DNA of 64,000 bases from SYIM01 sp041182885 (GTDB lineage Bacteria > Pseudomonadota > Gammaproteobacteria > Burkholderiales > Burkholderiaceae_E): positions 1-64,000 of the forward strand of contig JBMSQB010000004.1 of assembly GCA_049423065.1 (NCBI GenBank). The letters are read 5' to 3'. Shown piece by piece: positions 16,977-24,682 of the stretch (its first letter is position 1; every line of letters starts with the position of its first letter). The translations under genes were made by a program, and so were the position numbers. The notes under the pieces were generated by a model. The model was not told the origin of the DNA and did not search any database. It was given only the letters and a program-made list of their open reading frames with translations.

Positions 16977-17929
16977 TCCGTACGTTTGTCCATACGCTGC
17001 GCCATGAAGCGACCGATGTGATCGGCATTGAACTGCGCTCGCCGGATGGCGCCGAGTTGCCCGCGTTCACCGCAGGCGCGCACATCGACCTGCATCTGCC
17101 GGGTGGACTGGTCCGCAGCTATTCGCTGGTCAACGATTGCCGCGAGCGGCATCGCTATGTGCTTGCGGTGCTGCGCGAACGTCAGAGCCGGGGCGGCTCG
17201 CGCGCGGTGCACGAGCAGTTCCGCATCGGCATGCCGCTCGAACTCGGCGAGCCGCGCAACCAGTTTCCCCTTCATGAAGCGGCTGCGCACACGGTGCTGG
17301 TGGCCGGGGGCATCGGGGTCACACCGTTGCTGTCCATGGCGCGGCGCCTGAAAGTGCTGGGCGCGTCGTTTGAATTCATTTATTGCGCGCGGTCGCGCAG
17401 CGCCGCTGCGTTTGTCGACGATATCGCCGCGCTTGGCGTACCGGTGCACTGGCACTTCGATGATGCCGCGGGCGGTCCGCCAGACCTGGGGGCGCTGCTC
17501 GGCGCCCGGCCCGGGTCAGGGAGCGCCACCACGCACTACTACGCGTGCGGGCCCGCCGCCATGCTCGATGGCTTCCTCGCCAGCTGCTCGGCGCTTGGCT
17601 ACGGCAACGCGCACATCGAGCGGTTTGCGGCAGCCACCCCGGTGGAAGAGGTGGGGTCACAGCAGGGCTTCACGGTTGAGCTTCGCCGATCGGCGCAGCG
17701 CTTTTCGGTGGCGCCTGGGCAGTCGATCCTCGACGTGCTGCTTGATGCAGGTGTGTCGGTGAGCTTCAGCTGTCAGGACGGCTTTTGCGGCAGCTGCGAG
17801 ACGCGCGTGCTCGAGGGCACGCCCGAGCACCGCGACTCGGTGCTCACCGAGGGTGAGCGCGCCGAAAACAAGGTGATGATGATCTGCGTGTCGGGCTGTC
17901 GCGGCGAGGGGTTGGTGCTCGACCTTTGA
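16973..17929 (+). CDS. Phthalate-dioxygenase-reductase-type FMN/2Fe-2S oxidoreductase
   Basis: 318 residues in the class IA reductase order. First comes a flavin domain with RSYSLVND (residues 49-55), then an NAD(P) domain with AGGIGVTPLLS (about 111-121). Last comes a C-terminal plant-type ferredoxin with Cys267, Cys272, Cys275 and Cys305. It passes electrons from NAD(P)H to the Rieske oxygenase encoded just upstream. The 4-nt ATGA overlap supports a two-component enzyme made in fixed ratio. VanB-like is an equally good name. Confidence 0.95.
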   Translation: MIRTFVHTLRHEATDVIGIELRSPDGAELPAFTAGAHIDLHLPGGLVRSYSLVNDCRERHRYVLAVLRERQSRGGSRAVHEQFRIGMPLELGEPRNQFPLHEAAAHTVLVAGGIGVTPLLSMARRLKVLGASFEFIYCARSRSAAAFVDDIAALGVPVHWHFDDAAGGPPDLGALLGARPGSGSATTHYYACGPAAMLDGFLASCSALGYGNAHIERFAAATPVEEVGSQQGFTVELRRSAQRFSVAPGQSILDVLLDAGVSVSFSCQDGFCGSCETRVLEGTPEHRDSVLTEGERAENKVMMICVSGCRGEGLVLDL

Positions 17930-17954
17930 GCCGCCTGTTCGCGCATGTGGCGGC
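17930..17954. terminator. Hairpin between convergent reductase and Bug genes
   Basis: GCCGCC and GGCGGC form a 6-bp GC stem around a 13-base loop directly after the reductase stop. It fills most of the 34-bp convergent gap. No T-run follows on either strand, so termination by this hairpin alone is uncertain. Confidence 0.35.
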
Positions 17955-17963
17955 TGCGTCGGT

Positions 17964-18965
17964 TCAGTCTGCCCGGATGCCGCGCGCGGTAATCACCTTT
18001 TCCCAGGTGGCGGTCTCGGCGCGAATGTGCGCGGCGAATGCAGCCGGAGTCATCGGGCTTGCGGTCATCGCCTGAGCGCTCAACTGCCGGGTGACAGCCT
18101 CGGTTGCGAGGGCGGCGGCGGCGTCGCGCGCGAGCTGTGCCACGACATCAGGCGGCGTGCCGGCTGGCGCCATCAGCCCGTACCAGGAGCTCACCACCAC
18201 ACCGTCCACCCCCAGCTCGGCCAGAGTGGGGATATCGGGGGCCACGGGGCTGCGCGTGCTGTCGGTAATGGCAAGCGCCACCAGGCGTCCGGCGCGAACC
18301 TGGGGAAGCGCAGCCGGCAGGTTGCTGAACATGAGAGGCACCACGCCTGCGATCACATCATTGATCGCAGGCCCCGTTCCCTTGTAGGGCACATGCTGCA
18401 GATCGAGTCCGAGTTGCTGGCGAAACAGTTCGCCCGCCAGATGCAGCCCGCTGCCAATACCGGGCGAGGCGTAGGAGAACCGCCTGGGGTCGGCGCGTAT
18501 CGCTGCAATCAGCGCGGCCAGTGTGGTGGTGTCGGCCGAGGGATGCGCAACCAGCACATTGGGTGCCTTGGCGAGCATGGTGACCGCGGCGAAGTCGCGC
18601 TCGATGCGGAACGGAAAGTTCGCCATCAGCGTTGGGTTGATGGTGAGGTTGCCAGCCGGAATCACCAGCAATGTGTGCCCGCTTGGCCGCGCGCGCCGAA
18701 CCCTGTCCATGCCGGGATTGCCTGCGCCTCCAGGCACATTTTCGACGACCGCGGCTTGCCCGTAGCGCTTCTGCAGGCTTTCGGCGAGCAGGCGCGAAAG
18801 CACGTCAACCGGGCCGCCTGGCGGGAACGGCGCCACGATGGTGAACCGCTCCTGTGCCAGCTGGCGCGCGGCTGCGCCGGGCTCATCGGCATGAACAATG
18901 TTTGCGAGGCATGCTGCAACCGTGAGGATGAGGAATCGTGACAGCATGGAAATCGGAGTGCGCAT
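17964..18965 (-). CDS. Bug/TctC-family periplasmic solute-binding protein
   Basis: 333 residues with a signal peptide (FLILTVAACLANIVHA). The family-typical opening of the mature part, FTIVAPFPPGGPVDVLSRLLAE, is followed by AAVVENVPGGAGNPGMDRV and the late WYGLMAPAGTPPDVV. Bug proteins bind carboxylated or amino-acid-like ligands, and many lack adjacent TctA/TctB membrane partners; none is present here. It is the last gene of the seven-gene - strand operon, nine bases after the aspartate-dehydrogenase-like gene. That suggests it captures the pathway substrate or a related compound. Confidence 0.93.
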   Translation of the reverse strand: MRTPISMLSRFLILTVAACLANIVHADEPGAAARQLAQERFTIVAPFPPGGPVDVLSRLLAESLQKRYGQAAVVENVPGGAGNPGMDRVRRARPSGHTLLVIPAGNLTINPTLMANFPFRIERDFAAVTMLAKAPNVLVAHPSADTTTLAALIAAIRADPRRFSYASPGIGSGLHLAGELFRQQLGLDLQHVPYKGTGPAINDVIAGVVPLMFSNLPAALPQVRAGRLVALAITDSTRSPVAPDIPTLAELGVDGVVVSSWYGLMAPAGTPPDVVAQLARDAAAALATEAVTRQLSAQAMTASPMTPAAFAAHIRAETATWEKVITARGIRAD

Positions 18966-18973
18966 GAATGTGC

Positions 18974-19792
18974 TCAGATGGCCAGGGCCCCGGTTCGGTT
19001 GGCAAGAAAGCGCATGGCTGACAGTACGGTCAGCGCCGAGGTTCGTGGATTGTCGGGAAGCGGTCGGCCGCGCATGGTGAGGGACATTTCGCCGAACGCG
19101 CCGCGGATCATCACCTCATGAATGTTGTCCTTGATGCCCGGGTCGGCAATCAGCCGGACGCGCGTGGCATCGAGCCCCAGCCCAGCGAGGGAAATGGTGG
19201 CTGCCACATTGGCGTTCTTTGGGTAAAGCCGTGCCGCCTCGCGAGCATTGGCCTCGAGAAACACCGCCGGCTCGCGCAGTGAATCCAGATCAAGCAGCCG
19301 CTCGGCGGGTGACCCGCGCCAGCCTGATGGGGGCTTTCTACCGGTGTAGACCACTTCGTCGAGACCCGCGAACCGGGCAGCGGCGATTGCATCGATGCCA
19401 CCGATCGCGCCTGCGAGCAGATGCAACCGCGCGCCGCCGCGTGCAGCGGTATCGGCCAGCCGTTCGGCGAGACCATCTTCATGAAGTGCGCCGATCGAAA
19501 GGATCGCGCATTCGGTGCCGCGCGCGAGCGCAGGCTCGACATGGTCGAGGAGCGCCGAGTGTCCTGCGCACTCGACCAGCAGCCTGCAGCGTTCGGGGAC
19601 TTCGCCCTGCACATCGACAGAGGAGCCGAGCGCTGCGCGCACTGCCGCGACCCGCTCGGGGCGAACGACCACGCAGTCCAGTCGCGCATTCGGGATGGCT
19701 GCGAGGCGAGAGTGGAGTGCCTGTGCGATGGCCCCCCAGCCGATCAGGGTGAATGGCGTGCTGCGCGGCATGGCGGTAGAAGCGGATGTCAT
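18974..19792 (-). CDS. Aspartate-dehydrogenase-like protein (NadX/AspDH family)
   Basis: 272 residues. The Rossmann start is LIGWGAIAQAL. The C-terminal AspDH signature is NIHEV with the probable catalytic His225, plus PDNPRTSALTVLSAM. Family members reversibly convert L-aspartate to oxaloacetate and ammonia with NAD(P), or make iminoaspartate for NAD synthesis. No nadA or nadC is adjacent. The context (oxygenase, hydrolase, SDR, IclR, transporters) points instead to a catabolic role on an amino acid or imino intermediate. It overlaps iclR by 4 nt. The assignment to the fold is firm; the true substrate is open. Confidence 0.85.
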   Translation of the reverse strand: MTSASTAMPRSTPFTLIGWGAIAQALHSRLAAIPNARLDCVVVRPERVAAVRAALGSSVDVQGEVPERCRLLVECAGHSALLDHVEPALARGTECAILSIGALHEDGLAERLADTAARGGARLHLLAGAIGGIDAIAAARFAGLDEVVYTGRKPPSGWRGSPAERLLDLDSLREPAVFLEANAREAARLYPKNANVAATISLAGLGLDATRVRLIADPGIKDNIHEVMIRGAFGEMSLTMRGRPLPDNPRTSALTVLSAMRFLANRTGALAI

Positions 19793-20637
19793 GGCGAGCC
19801 TGCAGCCGTTGAATGCGTGAGACGGGTGGCGATCTCGGCTGCCGCTTCCTGCACCTGCTCGGCAAGCGTTTGCGCACGTTCGGCATCGATCCGCTGCGCC
19901 GGGACGGTGACGCTCACCACTGCGGTGACCTGCCCGCGCGCGGCGACGACAGGCGCGGCGATGGTGGAGATGCCGGTTTCGAATCCGCCTTCGCTGATTG
20001 CCCAGCCGCGCTTGCGGTCGGCTGCGATCAGGCGGGACAGCTCGGCGAGGGTCCGGGGGGTGTGTTCGGTGAACCGCTGCAGCGTGGCTTCAGGATACAG
20101 ACGCTCCAGCTCGGGTGTGCCGAGATCGGACAGCAGCAGGCGACCCAGCACGGTGGCGTGCGCCGGCAGACGGGCACCGACCTGTACCGACTGAAAGAGC
20201 GCACTCTCCCCAGGCGCCTTGGCGATGAACACCACCTCACGGCCGTCCCGCACCACCAGGTGCGCGGAACAGCGCGTTCGATCCCGCAGGCGCGTAATCA
20301 CCGGGTGACCGATTTCAGTGAGCTCCATGGAGGCAAGTACCTCAAAGCCCAGGCGCAGCACACCCAGCCCGAGCCGGTAGGAAGCGCTGTCGTCCACCCG
20401 TTCGACGTAGCCTGCGCGCTCAAGCGTGTGCAGCATCCTGAAAACGGATGCGCGTGGCAGGTCCATGTCGCGTGCGAGCTCCGCACCGGTCAGCTGCGGC
20501 GTGCGGCGGCTGAAACGCGAGAGCAGTTCAAGGCCACGCGCGAGCGCGGGCACGTGGTAGCGATCCGGCTCGGCCTCCGACATGCCGGGGGCGGCAGCGG
20601 GCACCGGATCAGCGCGGCCCGGTATCGATCGATTCAT
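19789..20637 (-). CDS. IclR family transcriptional regulator
   Basis: 282 residues. The N-terminal winged helix (about residues 28-85) includes ARGLELLSRFSRRTPQLTGAELA and ASVFRMLHTLERAGYVE. The effector domain follows, with HPVITRLRDRTRCSAHL and GFETGISTIAAPVV. IclR proteins bind small aromatic or organic acids and control catabolic operons, as repressors or activators. It is the fifth gene of the - strand operon, overlapping both neighbours by 4 nt. It is therefore a likely local regulator whose site may be the inverted-repeat region before the operon (23982-24026). Confidence 0.93.
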   Translation of the reverse strand: MNRSIPGRADPVPAAAPGMSEAEPDRYHVPALARGLELLSRFSRRTPQLTGAELARDMDLPRASVFRMLHTLERAGYVERVDDSASYRLGLGVLRLGFEVLASMELTEIGHPVITRLRDRTRCSAHLVVRDGREVVFIAKAPGESALFQSVQVGARLPAHATVLGRLLLSDLGTPELERLYPEATLQRFTEHTPRTLAELSRLIAADRKRGWAISEGGFETGISTIAAPVVAARGQVTAVVSVTVPAQRIDAERAQTLAEQVQEAAAEIATRLTHSTAAGSP

Positions 20638-21491
20638 GGTTCGCCCAGACCCAGAATGGCGTTAACCAGTGCAGGCGCCTCGAGCGGACAGCCGTGGCCG
20701 ACCGGGCCGAGAGGGGTCCAGGGCTGGCCGGCTCGGGTCGCGATGTCCTGGCAGCTCTCGGGTGGTGTGATCGTGTCGGCCTGACCGCTTGCAACCACCA
20801 GCGGGCCCCGCCAGGTGGCGAGATCGGCATCGATATCGCCCCGGGCCAGCATCTCGGTGGCCTGCGTGTAGCCCACTGGATGAACGCGCGCCATGATGGA
20901 CCGGACATAGCCGACCAGATCGGGGTGGGCCTGCGGCGACAGCATGGCTGAAGCGCGGCGTTCTGCAAGGCCTGCAGGACCGTGCTGGCGGAGCGCCTCG
21001 AGGCGGTCGTTGCGACGACGTTCGCGCTCGGAGGCGTCGGCGCGTCCATAGCCGCGCGCCGGGGCAAACAGCACCAGGCGGCTGATTCGCCCGGGTTGCT
21101 GGCGAGCCGCGGCCGAGGCAATCAGGCAGCCCATTGATTGACCGGCGAGTGTGATGGGGTGGTTGACGCCCAGCGCGTCGAGCCACTGCCAGAGTCGAGT
21201 CGCGTAGTCGGCGGCTGTGGGGCATTCGGCAGCCAGCCGCGTGCTGTTTCCGTAGCCAGGCGCATTCCAGGCGATGACCCGCGGTCGCCGTGATTGCGCG
21301 AGGCGGTTGGCGGCTTCGAGTTGCTCGAGCCAGCTCGCGCCAGCCGAGCCGATGCCGTGCAGCAGCACGTGGGAGACGGGCTGGTCGGAGGCGCCCGCCT
21401 GTAGCGATTCAACTCGGGCGCCGTCGCCGCACGCGGTGGAGATGAGTGAAAGGGCGGTGGCTGATGCCTGAAGTTCGTTGAGCGTACGCAT
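20634..21491 (-). CDS. Alpha/beta hydrolase
   Basis: 285 residues. The oxyanion region is LLHGIGSAGASW, the nucleophile elbow is GQSMG with Ser119, the acid lies in SGQADTITPP, and the catalytic histidine is in GHGCPLEAP near the end. The size and lid region (ERRRNDRLEALRQHG) resemble esterases, amidases and C-C hydrolases of aromatic pathways. Substrate class cannot be read from the sequence. Context suggests cleavage of an ester, amide or ring-fission product in the pathway of this operon. Confidence 0.88.
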   Translation of the reverse strand: MRTLNELQASATALSLISTACGDGARVESLQAGASDQPVSHVLLHGIGSAGASWLEQLEAANRLAQSRRPRVIAWNAPGYGNSTRLAAECPTAADYATRLWQWLDALGVNHPITLAGQSMGCLIASAAARQQPGRISRLVLFAPARGYGRADASERERRRNDRLEALRQHGPAGLAERRASAMLSPQAHPDLVGYVRSIMARVHPVGYTQATEMLARGDIDADLATWRGPLVVASGQADTITPPESCQDIATRAGQPWTPLGPVGHGCPLEAPALVNAILGLGEP

Positions 21492-21518
21492 TGCTTTGAG
21501 TGGTCAGGGTTCTGGCGT

Positions 21519-22310
21519 TCAGTGCATGGCAAAGCCGCCGTTTACCGCAAGCAGTTGCCCGGTGACAAAAGCACTGGCAGCCGACAGCAGAAAGAGCACG
21601 CTGCCGGTGACATCGTCTGGCATCTGTTCGCGCGGAATGGCGCGGCCGTTCAGGTAATGATCATGACGCGCGCGGGGCACGTATTCGGTGGCTTCCACCA
21701 GTGTCAGACCGGGTGCGATCGCATTGACGGTGATGTGCTCGGGGCCCAGCTCGCGCGCCATTGAGCGCGTCATGGCAATGATGGCGCCCTTGCTTGCCAC
21801 ATAGGCCATCAGGCGCGGCGCACCCCATAGCGCGGTGTCGGATGCGATGTTGACAATGCGGCCGCTGCCCGAGGCTTTGAGTGCGGCGCGGGCGGCGCAT
21901 GCGGCGAGCCACGGACCGCGCACGTTGACAGCCATCACGGTGTCCCAGGTGTCGAGATCGATCTGGTCGAGGTCGCGGCCGCCTGAATTCGTGATGGCTG
22001 CGTTGTTGAGCAGGCCATCGAGGCCGCCCATCTGCGAGGTGGCAGCGTGAAGGGCGCTTCGAACGGAGGTTGGGTCGCGCATATCGAGGTCGACGAACAT
22101 TGCCTGGCTACCCAGTTCGGCAGCGAGGGCGTGTCCCCGGTCGGTAAGCACGTCACCGAAGGCGACCCGCGCGCCGGCCGCGCAGAGCGCACGCACGAAT
22201 GCCTCGCCCAGACCGCGCGCGCCGCCGGTGACAAACACCCGCCGACCGTCAAGGCGAATGACCGGGGAATCGGCGGGGCCAGGTGGGAGAGACCGAAGGT
22301 CAGTGGTCAT
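21519..22310 (-). CDS. Short-chain dehydrogenase/reductase (catabolic operon)
   Basis: 263 residues, classical SDR. The cofactor loop is GGARGLGE (29-36), NNAAITNSGG follows, and the catalytic triad is Ser157, Tyr170 and Lys174 (YVASK). The short tail GQLLAVNGGFAMH is typical. It probably oxidises or reduces an alcohol or diol intermediate. An aspartate follows the second beta-strand (FGDV), which is mixed evidence for NAD preference. It is the third gene of the - strand operon. Confidence 0.92.
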   Translation of the reverse strand: MTTDLRSLPPGPADSPVIRLDGRRVFVTGGARGLGEAFVRALCAAGARVAFGDVLTDRGHALAAELGSQAMFVDLDMRDPTSVRSALHAATSQMGGLDGLLNNAAITNSGGRDLDQIDLDTWDTVMAVNVRGPWLAACAARAALKASGSGRIVNIASDTALWGAPRLMAYVASKGAIIAMTRSMARELGPEHITVNAIAPGLTLVEATEYVPRARHDHYLNGRAIPREQMPDDVTGSVLFLLSAASAFVTGQLLAVNGGFAMH

Positions 22311-22343
22311 GGTGAGTGCAGTGGGGCATGGTGGGCAGGCTGA

Positions 22344-23123
22344 TCAGCGATGGGGCGAGTCGGCGCTCGGCAGGTAGTGGAGCACGCGCCGTTCGGCGAT
22401 CACGACCGCGTAATAGGCAAGGATGCCGATCACGGTCAATGCGCCGATCACCACGAATACACCGGCGGTATTGCCCTGGCCTTCGAAGAACACCAGCATG
22501 TAGCCCAGGCCCAGATTGCCGCCCACCAGTTCGCCCACCACCACGCCAATGACTGCGAGCGTGCTCGCGATGCGCAAGCCCGAGAACAGCGCGGGCAGCG
22601 TGGTGGGGTATTCGACCATGCGAAAGATTTGCCACCGCGTGGCCGAGAACGAGCGCGCGAGGTTGGTGAGATCGACATCGGTGTTGCGCATCGCGGTGAG
22701 CACATTGATGAGCACCGGGAAAAACACGATCAGGATCGCCACCAGAATTTTCGGATAGATGGTGTAGCCCAGCCACATCACAAAAAGCGGCGCAAAGGCG
22801 ACTTTGGGAGCGATCTGCAACGCGAGCAGATAGGGCGACAGCACGGCTTCCACCCGCGGGGACGCGCCAAGCGTAAAGCCGATCAGCGCGCCAAGGAGTG
22901 ACCCCAGCGCAAAGCCGATCATGACTTCAGCGGCTGTGATGCCGGCATGGCGCAGCAGTCGCTCGGCTTCCCAGATACGCACGGCTTCGCTGCAGACCTT
23001 GGAAAACGGCGGCAACACGAAAGCGGGAACGCCCGCGAGTCCGGGGCCCCATTCCCAGGCCGCCAGAAACACGACCAGAACGATGAGGCTCCAGAAACCG
23101 GTGATCAGTCGTTCGCGTGGCAT
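22344..23123 (-). CDS. ABC transporter permease, NitT/TauT/SsuC type
   Basis: 259 residues, about six membrane helices. The EAA-type loop GVVVGELVGGNLGLGYML contacts the ATPase. The family imports taurine, sulfonates, nitrate, thiamine precursors or aromatic acids. Its ATPase is encoded immediately upstream. No SsuA/TauA-like binding protein lies in the window, so the importer is incomplete here unless it shares one encoded elsewhere. Confidence 0.92.
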   Translation of the reverse strand: MPRERLITGFWSLIVLVVFLAAWEWGPGLAGVPAFVLPPFSKVCSEAVRIWEAERLLRHAGITAAEVMIGFALGSLLGALIGFTLGASPRVEAVLSPYLLALQIAPKVAFAPLFVMWLGYTIYPKILVAILIVFFPVLINVLTAMRNTDVDLTNLARSFSATRWQIFRMVEYPTTLPALFSGLRIASTLAVIGVVVGELVGGNLGLGYMLVFFEGQGNTAGVFVVIGALTVIGILAYYAVVIAERRVLHYLPSADSPHR

Positions 23124-23134
23124 GGTGGCAGGGG

Positions 23135-23932
23135 TCAGTGCAATTGGGCGCTGTCATCGAGCTTCAAGAGGCCCATCAGCTCGTTTACATAGCTGGTCAG
23201 CCTGGGGTGCTTGCGCCGCGCCATCGGGTGATGTCGGTCAGGCAGATCAACCCGGATTTGCGCGGCGATGGTGCCAGGACGCTCGCTCATCACCAGGATA
23301 CGGTCCGACAGGGCCACTGCTTCCGACAGGTCATGGGTGATGAACAGCACTGTCTTTCGCTGCTCGGCCACGGTTCGCGCGAGGTCCTGCTGGAGCACCA
23401 TCTTGGTTTGCGCATCGAGTGCCGAAAACGGCTCATCCATCAGCAGGACCAGAGGATCGACAGCGAGCGTGCGCGCGAGCGCTGCACGCTGCCGCATGCC
23501 ACCCGAGAGCTGATGAGGATAGTGTCCGCCAAAGCCTTCGAGCCGGCACTGGCGCAGGAGCTGTGTGGAGATCTCGTGGCGGCGCGGCGCGGCCACCCCC
23601 CGCAACTCGAGTCCGAATTCGATATTGCGTGCGATCGTACGCCAGGGCATCAGCAGGTCTTTCTGCAGCATGAAGGCGACGTGCGGATTCGGACCGCTGA
23701 CGAGGGTGCCCGCCACCCGGACAGTGCCCGCGCTCGGTGGGGCGAGACCTGCGCCGAGATTGAGCAGGGTGCTTTTGCCGCAGCCCGAAGGACCGATCAG
23801 CGAAACCACTTCTCCCTCCGCAACGTCGAATGTGACCTGGGTGGCGGCGAGCAGTTCGGTGTCGGAGCCCTTCACCCGGAAACGCTTGTCGACGCCGATG
23901 AACTCGATTGCTGGCGGGAGGGGGGAAGACAT
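23135..23932 (-). CDS. ABC transporter ATP-binding protein, NitT/TauT/SsuB type
   Basis: 265 residues. Walker A is GPSGCGKST, the signature is LSGGMRQRAALART, Walker B is PLVLLMDEPF, and the switch histidine is in FITHDLSEAV. It powers the permease encoded 11 bases downstream. As the first gene of the seven-gene - strand operon, its upstream region (23933-24202) should hold the operon promoter. Confidence 0.94.
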   Translation of the reverse strand: MSSPLPPAIEFIGVDKRFRVKGSDTELLAATQVTFDVAEGEVVSLIGPSGCGKSTLLNLGAGLAPPSAGTVRVAGTLVSGPNPHVAFMLQKDLLMPWRTIARNIEFGLELRGVAAPRRHEISTQLLRQCRLEGFGGHYPHQLSGGMRQRAALARTLAVDPLVLLMDEPFSALDAQTKMVLQQDLARTVAEQRKTVLFITHDLSEAVALSDRILVMSERPGTIAAQIRVDLPDRHHPMARRKHPRLTSYVNELMGLLKLDDSAQLH

Positions 23933-23981
23933 GTGGCGCAGTGCCGTCGGTGAGAGGTGGGCAGGGGTGGTGGTTTTACAA

Positions 23982-24026
23982 ATGAAACTTTAGTTCATAC
24001 GCGAACCAAAAGCGAGTGTTTTTGGT
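23982..24026. promoter_or_regulatory. Inverted-repeat cluster upstream of the catabolic operon, candidate IclR operator
   Basis: Three overlapping dyads lie within 45 bp: ATGAA-N7-TTCAT (23982-23998), GTTC-N6-GAAC (23993-24006) and ACCAAAA-N8-TTTTGGT (24005-24026). GTTC/GAAC half-sites resemble operators reported for several catabolic IclR regulators. The AT-rich cluster stands out from the GC-rich surroundings and sits 49 bases before the first gene of the operon. The rest of the 23933-24202 gap shows no gene. Binding is inferred, not shown. Confidence 0.5.
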
Positions 24027-24202
24027 GGCAGGTCCGGACACGGAGCGGTGACGCGTGCGCGGGGCGTATGGCGCGATGTTCGATCCGGCTGTGCCCGCGT
24101 GCGCACACGGGCCTGCCGCTTGATGTCGGTCAAGACCGGCAACGAGCGCCCTGCCTATCATCGTCCGGGCGGAATTCGAACACGATTGCCTGGGGGCGGT
24201 GC

Positions 24203-24595
24203 ATGGCATTGAGCGAACATCAGATTGTCGATCTGCGGGCGCGGATGATCGCGCGCTCTCGACTGCTTGAGGGCGAAATTGCGGCGAAACTGCGTGAATC
24301 GACTGAAGACGCCGAGATGCTGGGCCGTGTAGGTGACAACGCCGATCTGGCCTGGATCGAGACCGAAAGCGGGCTGGATCTGAGCGAGGCGCAGCGCGAC
24401 ATTGAAGAGTGGCGCGGGCTGCGCGACGCGCTGCGGCGGATGGAACTGGGTAGCTACGGCGTCTGCATGGATTGCGGGGCCGATGTGCCGGTGGAACGGT
24501 TGCGTTCACAACCGCTCGCGTTGCGCTGTATTGACTGCCAGTCGTTCAGCGAGCGGTTGGGTCCGGCGCGACGGGCAAGGGGCCAGCAGGTGTAG
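24203..24595 (+). CDS. TraR/DksA family zinc-finger protein
   Basis: 130 residues from ATG 24203, where the DksA-like reading begins; the frame is open further upstream but without family residues. A coiled-coil arm carries the tip motif Asp44-X2-Asp47-X-Ala49 (DNADLA). The C4 zinc finger is Cys88, Cys91, Cys109 and Cys112 (CMDC, CIDC). DksA proteins enter the RNA polymerase secondary channel and modulate initiation with ppGpp. Keeping the DxxDxA tip suggests a working polymerase effector, probably a paralogue of the main DksA. It stands alone, convergent with imuB, with a tandem repeat in the gap. Confidence 0.88.
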   Translation: MALSEHQIVDLRARMIARSRLLEGEIAAKLRESTEDAEMLGRVGDNADLAWIETESGLDLSEAQRDIEEWRGLRDALRRMELGSYGVCMDCGADVPVERLRSQPLALRCIDCQSFSERLGPARRARGQQV

Positions 24596-24600
24596 GGCGG

Positions 24601-24682
24601 GCCAAGGCGGTGGGGCTGGCCAAGGCGGTGGAGCGGGCCAAGGCGGTGGAGCGGGCCAAGGCGGTGGGGCTAGCCAAAGCGG
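24601..24682. repeat. 18-bp tandem repeat between dksA-like gene and imuB
   Basis: Four complete 18-bp units start at 24601, 24619, 24637 and 24655, and a partial fifth starts at 24673. The units follow GCCAAGGCGGTGG(A/G)GC(G/T)(G/A). The two inner copies are identical. The array fills the whole 74-bp convergent gap and includes the imuB stop (24670-24672) and the codons just before it. One + strand frame spells AKAVER/AKAVGL hexapeptides, but no start or gene accompanies it. Confidence 0.9.

Noticed and set aside
24601..24682. CRISPR array
   Set aside because: Units are contiguous 18-bp repeats without spacers and no cas genes are present.
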